Shown piece after piece: positions 15,565-23,459 of a stretch of 41,235 nucleotides of DNA. The position numbers and the translations under genes were made by a program. The notes under the pieces were generated by a model, which made no database searches, was not told where the DNA came from, and saw only the letters and a program-made list of their open reading frames with translations. Source of the stretch: Pseudomonadota bacterium (lineage in GTDB: Bacteria > Pseudomonadota > Gammaproteobacteria > Burkholderiales > Burkholderiaceae_D); NCBI GenBank assembly GCA_021821365.1, contig JAKACN010000012.1, positions 1-41,235 of the forward strand. Direction: 5' to 3'. Each line of letters starts with the position of its first letter. Positions within the stretch are counted from its first letter, which is position 1.

Positions 15565-17991
15565 ATGAACATCGATCAGGAGCGGGAACGCGGCCGCGAG
15601 CCGGCCGGCGATGATGCAGAACCGTTCGAGGCCTTCGGGCTGCCGGCCGAGGAGGTGCCCGGGCTGCCGCCGGATGCCGTCGTCATCATCCCGCTGCGCT
15701 CGCTCGTGCTGTTCCCCGGAATGATTGCGCCGATCAACCTCGGACGCGACCGATCGATCGCGGCCGCGCGCGAAGCGGTGCGGCGCGGCCTTCCGGTCGG
15801 GCTGGTGCTGCAGCACGACTCCGACGACGAGACGCCCACGCCGGAGCAGCTGTATCGCACCGGCACCATGGCCAGCGTGCTGCGCCTCATCTCCGGTCAG
15901 GACGGGGCGAATTACCTGGTGTGCCAGGGCGAGCAGCGCTTCCGCGTGATCGAATTCCTCGACGGCTATCCCTTCCATGCCGCGCGCATCCAGCAGCTGA
16001 CGGATCCGGAAGAGCAGTCCGCCGACATCCAGGCGCGCGTGATCCAGTTGAAGGAGCGTGCGGCGGAAATCATCGACCTGCTGCCGCAGGCGCCGTCGGA
16101 GCTGACGGGCGCCGCCGAAAACATCGAATCCGCCTCCGCGCTCGCGGACTTCGTCGCCGGGCTGATGGACCTGCAGCTGCAGCAAAAGCAGGACCTGCTC
16201 GAAACGCGCGACCTGCAGCAGCGACTCGACAAGGTGCTGCGCTTCCTGGTGCGGCGCATCGAGGTCTTGCGCCTGTCGCACGAGATCAACGAGCAGACGC
16301 GCGAACGCATCGACGACCGTCAGCGCGAATACCTGCTGCGCGAACAGTTGAAGACCATCCAGGATGAACTGGGCGAGCCGGAAGGGATCGCGGGCGAGCT
16401 GCAGGAACTGGACGAAGCAATCGCGCGTGCCTGCATGCCGGAGGACGTCGAAGGCCATGCGCGCAAGGAATTGCAGCGGTTGCAACGCATGCCGGAGGCA
16501 TCCGCCGAATACGGCATGCTCTCGACCTGGCTTGAATGCATGAGCGAGTTGCCATGGGCGACGCTGAGCGAAGACCGCATCGACATCGCCGAGGCGCGCC
16601 GCATCCTCGACGAAGATCACTTCGGCCTGCACAAGGTGAAGCGCCGCATTCTCGAGCATCTCGCCGTGCGCAAGCTCAATCCGCACGGCAAGAGCCCGAT
16701 CCTGTGCTTCGTCGGCCCGCCCGGCGTCGGCAAGACCTCGCTCGGCCAGAGCATCGCGCGCGCCACGGGGCGCCGGTTCGCACGGGTGAGCCTGGGCGGC
16801 GTGCACGACGAAGCCGAGGTACGCGGGCATCGACGCACCTATGTGGGCGCGATGCCGGGCAACATCATCCAGGCGATCCGCAAGGCCGGCACCCGCAACT
16901 GCGTGCTGATGCTGGATGAAATCGACAAGCTCGGCGCCGGCATGCATGGCGACCCGGCCTCCGCGCTGCTCGAAGTGCTGGACCCGGAGCAGAACGCCAC
17001 GTTCCGCGATCATTACCTCGGCCAGCCGTTTGACCTGTCGAAAGTGTTTTTCATCGGCACCGCGAACATGCTCGATTCCGTTCCCGCCCCGTTGCTCGAC
17101 CGCATGGAAGTGATCCGGCTGCCCGGCTATACGGAAGAAGAGAAGATGCAGATCGCGCACCGCTACCTGTTGCGGCGGCAGTGGGACGCGGCAGGGCTGG
17201 ATGCGCAGCAGTGCGCGCTGTGCGAGGAAACGGTGCAGGCCTTGATCCGCGACTACACGCGCGAAGCCGGCGTGCGCAACCTGGAACGGGAGATCGGCAA
17301 TGTCATGCGGCATGTCGCCATGCGCGTCGCGGAGGGCAGCACGCAGCAGATGCAGATCGGCCCGGCCGACTTGCCGGACATCCTCGGGCCACGCAAATTC
17401 GAAAGCGAGATCGCGCTGCGCGCCAGCCTGCCCGGCGTTGCGACAGGGCTCGCCTGGACGCCGGCGGGCGGGGACATCCTGTTCATCGAGGCAAGCCGCA
17501 CACCGGGCAACGGCAAACTGATTCTCACCGGACAGTTGGGCGACGTCATGAAAGAGAGCGCGCAGGCGGCGTTGACACTGGTGAAGGCGCACTGCGATGA
17601 ACTCCAGGTCGGCGCGGAGGTCTTCGACAAGAACGACATCCATATTCACGTCCCTGCCGGCGCCCTGCCCAAGGACGGGCCGAGCGCCGGCGTGGCGATT
17701 TATGTCGCGCTGGCCTCCCTCGTGCGCGACAGGCCGGTGCGCAACGATTGCGCCATGACCGGAGAGATCAGCTTGCGCGGCCTGGTGCTGCCGGTCGGCG
17801 GCATCAAGGAAAAAGTGCTGGCCGCGTTGCAGGCCGGCATTCGGACGATCCTGCTGCCGGCGCGCAATCGCAAGGAACTCGACGAGATTCCGGATGCGGC
17901 GCGCAGGCAACTGCACTTCGTGTGGCTGGACACGGTGGACGAGGCCATGCGCGAAGCCATTGGAAACCTGATCATTGGAGATGATGCATGA
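15565..17991 (+). CDS. lon: ATP-dependent Lon protease (second-copy type)
   Basis: 808 residues, the normal length for LonA. The order is an N-terminal substrate domain (about 30-230), a coiled-coil region (about 230-340), the AAA+ module and the protease domain. Walker A is GPPGVGKT (384-391) and Walker B is LMLDEIDK (about Asp451). The catalytic pair is Ser707 (KDGPSAGVAI) and Lys748 (GGIKEKVLAA), both intact, so it should be active. The ATG at 15565 follows AGGGG. The long reading frame upstream of it runs antisense to pfpI and is not coding. Its context (no clpX upstream, no hupB downstream) suggests a second Lon rather than the housekeeping copy. The stop overlaps the next start by four bases. 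Confidence 0.94.
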   Translation: MNIDQERERGREPAGDDAEPFEAFGLPAEEVPGLPPDAVVIIPLRSLVLFPGMIAPINLGRDRSIAAAREAVRRGLPVGLVLQHDSDDETPTPEQLYRTGTMASVLRLISGQDGANYLVCQGEQRFRVIEFLDGYPFHAARIQQLTDPEEQSADIQARVIQLKERAAEIIDLLPQAPSELTGAAENIESASALADFVAGLMDLQLQQKQDLLETRDLQQRLDKVLRFLVRRIEVLRLSHEINEQTRERIDDRQREYLLREQLKTIQDELGEPEGIAGELQELDEAIARACMPEDVEGHARKELQRLQRMPEASAEYGMLSTWLECMSELPWATLSEDRIDIAEARRILDEDHFGLHKVKRRILEHLAVRKLNPHGKSPILCFVGPPGVGKTSLGQSIARATGRRFARVSLGGVHDEAEVRGHRRTYVGAMPGNIIQAIRKAGTRNCVLMLDEIDKLGAGMHGDPASALLEVLDPEQNATFRDHYLGQPFDLSKVFFIGTANMLDSVPAPLLDRMEVIRLPGYTEEEKMQIAHRYLLRRQWDAAGLDAQQCALCEETVQALIRDYTREAGVRNLEREIGNVMRHVAMRVAEGSTQQMQIGPADLPDILGPRKFESEIALRASLPGVATGLAWTPAGGDILFIEASRTPGNGKLILTGQLGDVMKESAQAALTLVKAHCDELQVGAEVFDKNDIHIHVPAGALPKDGPSAGVAIYVALASLVRDRPVRNDCAMTGEISLRGLVLPVGGIKEKVLAALQAGIRTILLPARNRKELDEIPDAARRQLHFVWLDTVDEAMREAIGNLIIGDDA

Positions 17992-18404
17992 GCAGAGAGC
18001 TTGAAGGACGCAAAGAGCTTGAAAGACGCAAAGAGATCGAAAGGAGCAGAGATCCCGAAAGGAGCAGAGAGCCCGAGAGGGTGCGAGACACGTTCCTTCC
18101 CGTCGAGCTGGACGGCACGGCTGAAAAACGTGCGTCGGCGCTGATGCCGCGCCCGGGCGGGTTTTTCACGTTCCGCTACTCCTCCACCGAAATCCATGCG
18201 GAAGGCGGCAACCTCCATGTGAAGATGAAGGAAACCCGCTATCAGGACGGCCATCTGAAGTCGGAAGAATGCGAGAGCATGCTCGACCGCCAGGCGTATC
18301 AGCGCATGGTGACGGAAGCGCAGGGCTATTTCCTGAACCAGATGACGAGCCTCGCCAGGTTGTTCTATCTGCCGTTTTCACGCGGCCGGCGCCATGACGA
18401 ATAA
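17988..18404 (+). CDS. Hypothetical protein with N-terminal charged hexapeptide repeats, coupled to Lon
   Basis: 138 residues; the ATG overlaps the Lon stop (ATGA), implying translational coupling. Residues 4-33 are five six-residue repeats of the form (E/D)xExR(K/R): ELEGRK, ELERRK, EIERSR, DPERSR, EPERVR. They should form a highly charged helix. The rest (about 45-138) is a globular region with a FFTFRYSSTEIHAEGG strand-like stretch, ending in a basic tail (SRGRRHDE). I recognise no family. Partnership with Lon as adaptor, substrate or regulator is inferred from coupling alone. Confidence 0.75.
   Translation: MSRELEGRKELERRKEIERSRDPERSREPERVRDTFLPVELDGTAEKRASALMPRPGGFFTFRYSSTEIHAEGGNLHVKMKETRYQDGHLKSEECESMLDRQAYQRMVTEAQGYFLNQMTSLARLFYLPFSRGRRHDE
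17997..18086 (+). repeat. Five 18-bp tandem repeats within the Lon-coupled gene
   Basis: Units begin at 17997, 18015, 18033, 18051 and 18069. The first two differ by one base; the rest diverge progressively. The 18-bp length preserves the frame, so copy-number change would add or remove hexapeptides. Confidence 0.8.
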
Positions 18405-18643
18405 CGCGCCGGCCTGAGATCGCATCCGCTCCGGCGGTGTTCCGCCATCGCGGCAAATCGCGAGGAGAAGTGCTGCGCGCCGCTCTCCGCGCATCGCACA
18501 TCGAACATGGGATGTTCCTCCGCCTGGAACAGTCCGCTCTCCAGTTTTTCGCTCGGGTTTTGAGAACCTGCCAACAAATCGGGGTCTAAAAATGACCGCC
18601 GGTTGTCAAAAAATTATCCGGCAATCCAATCGAAGGAGAGAGC

Positions 18644-19465
18644 ATGAAGAAGTTACCTATTGCCATATTCCTGTCGCTGCTCGGCATGGCGACGCAGGCA
18701 TCCGCGCAAAGCACGACCACCACCACCACCACGACCGACCAGGACAAGCAGTCCCAGAATGCGGCCAGCCCCGGTGCATCCTCCTCCGGCGCGTCCAGCG
18801 CCCCGAACACGGTGACGACCACCACGACAAAATCCGGCGACAAGAACGACAGCATGTCTTCCGGCTCGTCCGGCACGGGCAGCAGCGCTTCGGGTACGAG
18901 TGGCACGAGTGATACGAGCGGTACGAGCGGTACGACTACCGCGCCGGGCAGCAGCAGCGACACGCCGGCCAGCTCCGGGACGAGTTCGGGCATGAGCACC
19001 ACGCCGGGAAGCAGCGGTACCGGAACCGACACGTCGGGAACGAGCGGGACTTCGGGAACGAGCGGGACTTCGGGAACGAGCGGGACTTCTGGCACGAGCA
19101 GTACGCCGGGCAGCGGCACGAGTACCGATAGCTCGGGAAGTTCGGGAACCAGCGGTGCTACCGGATCGTCCCCCGGCAGCACGACCGGGAGTTCCGGCCT
19201 GAAGGTGCCGCCAACGCCGGATTACGGCACCAGCAAGGGCTCGTCCGGAAGTTCCAGCTCGGGCACGACGGGAACGGGCTCGTCAGGGACCGATACGTCG
19301 GGCGGTACCACGAGCGGAACATCGGGCGCGGACAGTGCGACATCAGGCACATCGGGCACCTCCGGCACATCGGTCGCGCCCTCCAGCCCGGGAACCTCGA
19401 GCGACATGGGCACGAATCCGTCGAAGGAAAACATGCGCCGCGACGACAGTTCGACGACGAAGTGA
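18644..19465 (+). CDS. Exported Ser/Thr/Gly-rich low-complexity protein
   Basis: 273 residues with a clear Sec signal peptide (MKKLPIAIFLSLLGMATQASA, cleavage near 21). The mature protein is almost entirely Ser, Thr, Gly and a little Pro and Asp. It has a poly-Thr stretch (residues 24-31), GTSGTS repeats through the middle, and a charged tail (NMRRDDSSTTK). No cysteines or folded domain are seen. AAGGAGAG precedes the ATG. It is probably disordered and periplasmic or extracellular. It may be a surface or matrix protein, or merely a composition-driven family. The opposite-strand Pro/Val-rich reading frame is a shadow. Confidence 0.78.
   Translation: MKKLPIAIFLSLLGMATQASAQSTTTTTTTTDQDKQSQNAASPGASSSGASSAPNTVTTTTTKSGDKNDSMSSGSSGTGSSASGTSGTSDTSGTSGTTTAPGSSSDTPASSGTSSGMSTTPGSSGTGTDTSGTSGTSGTSGTSGTSGTSGTSSTPGSGTSTDSSGSSGTSGATGSSPGSTTGSSGLKVPPTPDYGTSKGSSGSSSSGTTGTGSSGTDTSGGTTSGTSGADSATSGTSGTSGTSVAPSSPGTSSDMGTNPSKENMRRDDSSTTK
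19034..19099 (+). repeat. 18-bp minisatellite within the Ser/Thr/Gly-rich gene
   Basis: Three perfect 18-bp units of TCGGGAACGAGCGGGACT start at 19034, 19052 and 19070, followed by a degenerate partial unit. Perfect identity suggests recent expansion and possible length variation between strains. Confidence 0.8.
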
Positions 19466-19548
19466 TCGAGGCGAAGTAGCGAGGCCGTGCCACACACCGG
19501 TGACGCGGCCTCCGTCCTGGCCCGGTGCGGCCCCGGATGTTGTGTGTC

Positions 19549-20070
19549 TCAGTGCTTGTGGTGGGCGGCCTTGCTGTCGGTCGGCTGTGCGCCGTTGTCG
19601 ACATCGATCCGGACCAGATTCTTGGCCTGGTCGGTGATGTATTTCACGCGAACCGATTTCGCGGCGACGCCGTCCTTGACCAGTTCCTTCTTCACCTTGT
19701 TCGCGCGCGCCAGGGCAATCGATTTTGCATTGCCGACCTTGCGCTTGTCGCAGTAGCCCGTCACCACGATCTTCTTCGATGGCTTCGCCGACGCCGCGAG
19801 CTGCGCGAGCAGTGCCTGCGCATCGCTGTTCAGCTCGACGCCTTTCGTGTCGAATTCGATGATCGCCGGATTGCCGATCGCGGCCGTGGCCGCGCTTGCG
19901 CTCGTCGCGGCTGCGCTTGCGCTTGCCTCGGCCGGCTTGGCCGTCGCGAGCGCTGGCGTCTCCTGCTTGCCTTGCGCCAGCCCGTCGCCGTTGCCGGTTT
20001 CATTCTGCGCACAACCGGCGAGTGCGACGAACGATGCCGTCAGCATGGTGGCTGTCAGTTTCGAAAACAT
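19549..20070 (-). CDS. OmpA-family C-terminal-domain lipoprotein
   Basis: 173 residues. MFSKLTATMLTASFVALAGC is a lipoprotein signal with lipobox LAGC; the modified cysteine is residue 20. An Ala-rich linker (about 35-70) leads to an OmpA-like peptidoglycan-binding domain (about 72-155, with IIEFDTKGVELN and TGYCDKRKVGNAKSIALARA). Such proteins tether the outer membrane to the cell wall. The ATG at 20070 has AAGGGGAA upstream; the 62-residue upstream extension is not convincing. It is divergent from the FecR-domain gene. Confidence 0.87.
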   Translation of the reverse strand: MFSKLTATMLTASFVALAGCAQNETGNGDGLAQGKQETPALATAKPAEASASAAATSASAATAAIGNPAIIEFDTKGVELNSDAQALLAQLAASAKPSKKIVVTGYCDKRKVGNAKSIALARANKVKKELVKDGVAAKSVRVKYITDQAKNLVRIDVDNGAQPTDSKAAHHKH

Positions 20071-20306
20071 GAAATTCCCCTTGAAGTCGTCCGCCGCGCA
20101 ACAACGCGGGTATGCTGTACGGCGATGCATGAAAATGGCTTGCCTGTCGCTGCCGGACTTGTTCTTTTTCTGATGCCGGCGGCGTCCCTGATCAGGCTGT
20201 TGATATAAACGCAACGCCGGCCATTGTATCAAAACATTAGTGCCGCACGGAAACATTGTGGTGTATCCGGCAGGATAAGCATGCGGCCGGCGCGGGAGGA
20301 GACGAC

Positions 20307-20984
20307 ATGTTCGACAAACGGGACCATTCGGCGTTGCGGCGTGTGATGCTGCGCGGATTCGCGCTGGCTGGCGTGGCTGGCGGCGGCGTCCTGGGATGGT
20401 TGCGCGAGGCGGCCGCGGCCAACCCGGACAGCGGCATGCGCAGCATCAAGGGCGACGTTCGCATCGACGGTGCGCCGGCCGCGTCCGGGCAGCCGGTCCG
20501 GCCGGGCCAGACGGTCACCACCGGCCCCGGCGGGGAAGCCGTCTTCGTGATCGGCAGGGACGCCTTCCTGCAGCGCGGGAACAGCAGCTTCGCCATCGAG
20601 CGCAGCGGAGCGGGCGTGCTTGTCCTGCGCTACCTCAGCGGCAAGGTGCTCAGCGTGTTCGGCAAGGGGCGCAAGACGCTCATGACGCCCACCGCGACGA
20701 TCGGCATCCGCGGCACCGCCTGTTATATCGAAGCCGAGGAGGAGCGCACCTATTTCTGCCTGTGCTATGGTCGCGCGATGCTGACGCCGCTCGGCGAGGG
20801 CGCGCAGGCAATGACGCTGCATACCAGCCATCACGAGCGGCCCCTGTACGTCGGCATCGGCAAAGGCTCAATCGAACCGGCGCACGTGGTCAACCACACC
20901 GACGCGGAACTGACGATGCTGGAAGCACTGGTCGGACGCAAGCCGCCATTCCTCGGCAAGCTCAAGGACGGCGGCGCTTATTGA
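20307..20984 (+). CDS. FecR-domain protein with twin-arginine-like leader
   Basis: 225 residues. RRVMLRGFALAG (11-22) followed by a hydrophobic stretch and AAAANP resembles a Tat signal. A FecR-like beta-rich domain follows (about 45-150), with VRPGQTVTTGPGGEAVFVIG and TPTATIGIRGTACYIE typical of this family. Two closely spaced cysteines lie in YFCLCYG. GGGAGGAG precedes the ATG. Classical FecR proteins are anti-sigma factors. Here no sigma factor is adjacent, so it is more likely one of the many periplasmic FecR-domain proteins of unclear role. Confidence 0.8.
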   Translation: MFDKRDHSALRRVMLRGFALAGVAGGGVLGWLREAAAANPDSGMRSIKGDVRIDGAPAASGQPVRPGQTVTTGPGGEAVFVIGRDAFLQRGNSSFAIERSGAGVLVLRYLSGKVLSVFGKGRKTLMTPTATIGIRGTACYIEAEEERTYFCLCYGRAMLTPLGEGAQAMTLHTSHHERPLYVGIGKGSIEPAHVVNHTDAELTMLEALVGRKPPFLGKLKDGGAY

Positions 20985-21035
20985 TTCGCTGTCTTCGATC
21001 CACCGCCTGTCGATCCGCCGAATCGGCGCCCCGGC

Positions 21036-22139
21036 TCACTTCCTGAACAGCTTCTTCACCACGCCCCCGATGCCTTCGGCCGCGCTGCCCACACCGCGCG
21101 TCAGGCCTTCGAGGCTGATGCCCAGCGTTTCCGCCACGGCTGCGCCGATGCGCCGCGCAAAACTGTCGTTGAGCGAAAACTGCGGATCGTTCAGGTTGCC
21201 GTCCAGCGTGAAGTTGATGGTGATCTGGCCGTTGCGATTCTTCAGCGCCGCGACCACCGCCTGGCGCGGCACGCCCATGAAGGTGCCGAACGGACCCTGG
21301 CCGGGCAGCAGCTCCAGCCCGGTCAGGCTCACCGTACCGGGCGCGTGCAGGCGGTTGTTGTGCACCGTCGATTTCAGTTTCATGTCCAGCGTGCCGCGCC
21401 GCACACCGGTTTCCGATGCCTTGATCAGGTAAGGCTGCAAGGCGACCAGGTCCACGCCCTGCAGCTTGGTGGTGATGTCCGAATTCCTGTCGGCCACTTC
21501 GGCCCAGCCGTCGATCATCAGCCTGCCGTCGCGATGCACACCTTTCACGCTGCCATCGAGCTGGATGCGGGTGCGGCCGGACAGATTCGGCAGTTGCAGG
21601 TCGTCGATCCGCGCATGCACCTGGTCGATGCGCGTCTTGTGCGCCGGCTGGCGCACCGTCGCGTCGAAAAATTCCATGACACCGTCGCGCAATTCGATGG
21701 TGCCGATCGACACCGGCAGCGCTGCCGAGGGCTTGTCCGCACCTGCCCTGGCGGGCGCTTCCATCAGGCTCGGCAAGAGCCGCAGCTTGCCGTCCTGTGC
21801 GCGCAGCACCGAGACATAGGCCTTTTCCACCGTGATGCTCGGCACATGCATACGCGCCGAGATCAGGCCGAGCAGGTCGGGCTTGACCACGATGCGTTCG
21901 GCACGCAGGGCATCTTCTGCCGGCCAGCCTTTCGGCGCGCGAATGCGCATGCCGCGCACTTCGATCGCCGACCAGCCGACCACGATGTCGGCCACCTCGC
22001 TGTCCGGGCCGAGCGCCTGCTCGACCTGCGTCTTCAATGCCTTCGTCGCGATATGCAGCCCGATCGACGCGGCCGCTCCCAGCGCCACGACGACCAGCAG
22101 CACAATGGCCAGCAGGCGTTTCAGTGTCTCGTTGTTCAT
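21036..22139 (-). CDS. AsmA/DUF748-like membrane-anchored protein
   Basis: 367 residues with one N-terminal membrane segment (about 8-30) and a long, beta-rich periplasmic part. Segments such as VPSITVEKAYVSVLRAQDGK, IGTIELRDGVMEFFDATV and NGQITINFTLDGNLNDPQFS are typical of AsmA/DUF748 proteins. That group includes envelope lipid-transfer or assembly proteins. The C-terminus (GSAAEGIGGVVKKLFRK) is amphipathic. It starts 15 bases after the deaminase stop, so it is in the same operon, though a functional link is not obvious. Confidence 0.8.
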   Translation of the reverse strand: MNNETLKRLLAIVLLVVVALGAAASIGLHIATKALKTQVEQALGPDSEVADIVVGWSAIEVRGMRIRAPKGWPAEDALRAERIVVKPDLLGLISARMHVPSITVEKAYVSVLRAQDGKLRLLPSLMEAPARAGADKPSAALPVSIGTIELRDGVMEFFDATVRQPAHKTRIDQVHARIDDLQLPNLSGRTRIQLDGSVKGVHRDGRLMIDGWAEVADRNSDITTKLQGVDLVALQPYLIKASETGVRRGTLDMKLKSTVHNNRLHAPGTVSLTGLELLPGQGPFGTFMGVPRQAVVAALKNRNGQITINFTLDGNLNDPQFSLNDSFARRIGAAVAETLGISLEGLTRGVGSAAEGIGGVVKKLFRK

Positions 22140-22154
22140 TGCTTGTTTTTGTCC

Positions 22155-23435
22155 TTATGCTGCCGGCGTATGCCTGAAATCCACCGTGCCCGGCCGTCCC
22201 GGCACATCCAGCGTCGCGTGCGCCGCCGGCGAGCGGCTCACGATACGCCCGCGCCGGATCACGTAGCGCCGTGCCGCGCGCAGCCGGATCGCCTCGATCG
22301 TGCTGCCGGCATCGAGGATCACCATGTCCGCATGACAGCCTGGCTGCAGGCCGTAGCCATCCAGCCCGAGGATGCGCGCCGGCGTCTCCGTCACGGCCAG
22401 GAAGCAGGCATGTATGGCTTCCTGTCCCGTCATCTGTGCCACGTGCAGGCCCATGTGTGCCACTTCCAGCATGTCGGCGGAGCCAAGGCTGTACCACGGG
22501 TCCATCACGCAGTCGTGGCCGAACGCCACGTCGACGCCGGCGGCCAGCAGCTCCGGCACGCGCGTCATGCCGCGCCGCTTCGGGTAGCTGTCGTGCCGTC
22601 CCTGCAGCGTGATGTTGATGAGCGGATTGGCGATCGCGGCCACGCCGGCCTCGCGCATCAGCGGCAGCAGCTTGCTGACGTAATAGTTGTCCATCGAATG
22701 CATCGAAGTCAGGTGCGAACCCGCCACCTTGCCATGCAGCCCGAGCCGCTGCGCGTGATACGCGAGCGTTTCGATGTGGCGCGACATCGGGTCGTCCGTT
22801 TCGTCGCAATGCATGTCCACGCGCAGGCCGCGTTCGGCAGCAAATTCGCACAGCAGGCGGACCGATTCCGCGCCATCGGCCATGGTGCGCTCGAAATGCG
22901 GAATGCCGCCGACCACGTCAACGCCCATGCCGACGCCACGCCGCAGATTGGCGAAGGCGGTCGGGCTGCGCAGCAGGCCGTCTTGCGGGAACGCCACCAG
23001 CTGCAGGTCCAGCCAGGGCGCGACCTGTTTCTTCACTTGCAGCAGCGCTTCCACCGCCAGCAGGCGGTCGTCGCACACGTCGACATGGGTGCGGATCGCC
23101 AGCAGCCCGCGCGCGATCGCCCAGTCGCAATAGCGCAGGGCGCGCTCGACCAGCGCTTCCTGCGTCAGTGTCGGCTTGAGCTCGCCCCACAGGGCGATGC
23201 CTTCCAGCAGCGTGCCGGAGCGGTTGACGCGCGGCAGACCGTGGCTGAGCGTGGCGTCCATGTGGAAGTGCGCATCGACGAAGGGCGGCGTCACGAGGTC
23301 GCCGCCGGCATCGATGCACTCCTGCGCGGACACTCGCAGGCCAGGGCCGATGGCAGCGATGCGTCCGTGTTCGACGGCAATGTCAATGCCGCGTGTCCCG
23401 TCCGGCAGTGTGGCGTTGCGTATGAGCACGTCCAT
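22155..23435 (-). CDS. codA: Cytosine-deaminase-like amidohydrolase (CodA family)
   Basis: 426 residues of metal-dependent amidohydrolase; CodA deaminates cytosine to uracil. The metal and catalytic residues align with E. coli CodA at a constant offset of five: His56 and His58 (HFHMD), His209 (MHCDETDD), Glu212, His241 and Asp308 (FGHDC). NPLINITLQGR and YPKRRGMTRV are also conserved. At the E. coli Asp314 position this protein has Cys309, a known specificity position, so another aminopyrimidine substrate is possible. ATG 23435 has AGGA eight bases upstream and is preferred to the TTG before it. Confidence 0.85.
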   Translation of the reverse strand: MDVLIRNATLPDGTRGIDIAVEHGRIAAIGPGLRVSAQECIDAGGDLVTPPFVDAHFHMDATLSHGLPRVNRSGTLLEGIALWGELKPTLTQEALVERALRYCDWAIARGLLAIRTHVDVCDDRLLAVEALLQVKKQVAPWLDLQLVAFPQDGLLRSPTAFANLRRGVGMGVDVVGGIPHFERTMADGAESVRLLCEFAAERGLRVDMHCDETDDPMSRHIETLAYHAQRLGLHGKVAGSHLTSMHSMDNYYVSKLLPLMREAGVAAIANPLINITLQGRHDSYPKRRGMTRVPELLAAGVDVAFGHDCVMDPWYSLGSADMLEVAHMGLHVAQMTGQEAIHACFLAVTETPARILGLDGYGLQPGCHADMVILDAGSTIEAIRLRAARRYVIRRGRIVSRSPAAHATLDVPGRPGTVDFRHTPAA

Positions 23436-23459
23436 CAATGCTGTCCTTGTTGTTTCGGT

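Noticed and set aside
15502-17916. 804-codon open frame antisense to lon
   Set aside because: It shadows the catalytic Lon gene and has no recognisable domain.
17997-18086. Possible CRISPR array because of regular 18-bp spacing
   Set aside because: The repeats are contiguous without spacers and encode in-frame hexapeptides.
18586-19182. Pro/Val-rich repetitive frame on the minus strand
   Set aside because: It is the complement of the GTSGTS-encoding repeats; the plus frame has a signal peptide and ribosome binding site, this one has neither.
19481-19512. Hairpin GAGGCCG/CGGCCTC after the Ser/Thr/Gly-rich gene as a terminator
   Set aside because: The loop is 18 bases long and no T-tract follows, so an intrinsic terminator is not supported.
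20200-20232. TTGATA...TATCAA inverted repeat between the OmpA-type and FecR-type genes
   Set aside because: The half-sites are only six bases and 21 bases apart, which matches no operator type I know and could easily be chance.
20962-22851. 629-codon minus-strand frame spanning two genes
   Set aside because: It overlaps the DUF748-like and CodA genes in another frame and has Arg/Gly/Ala shadow composition.
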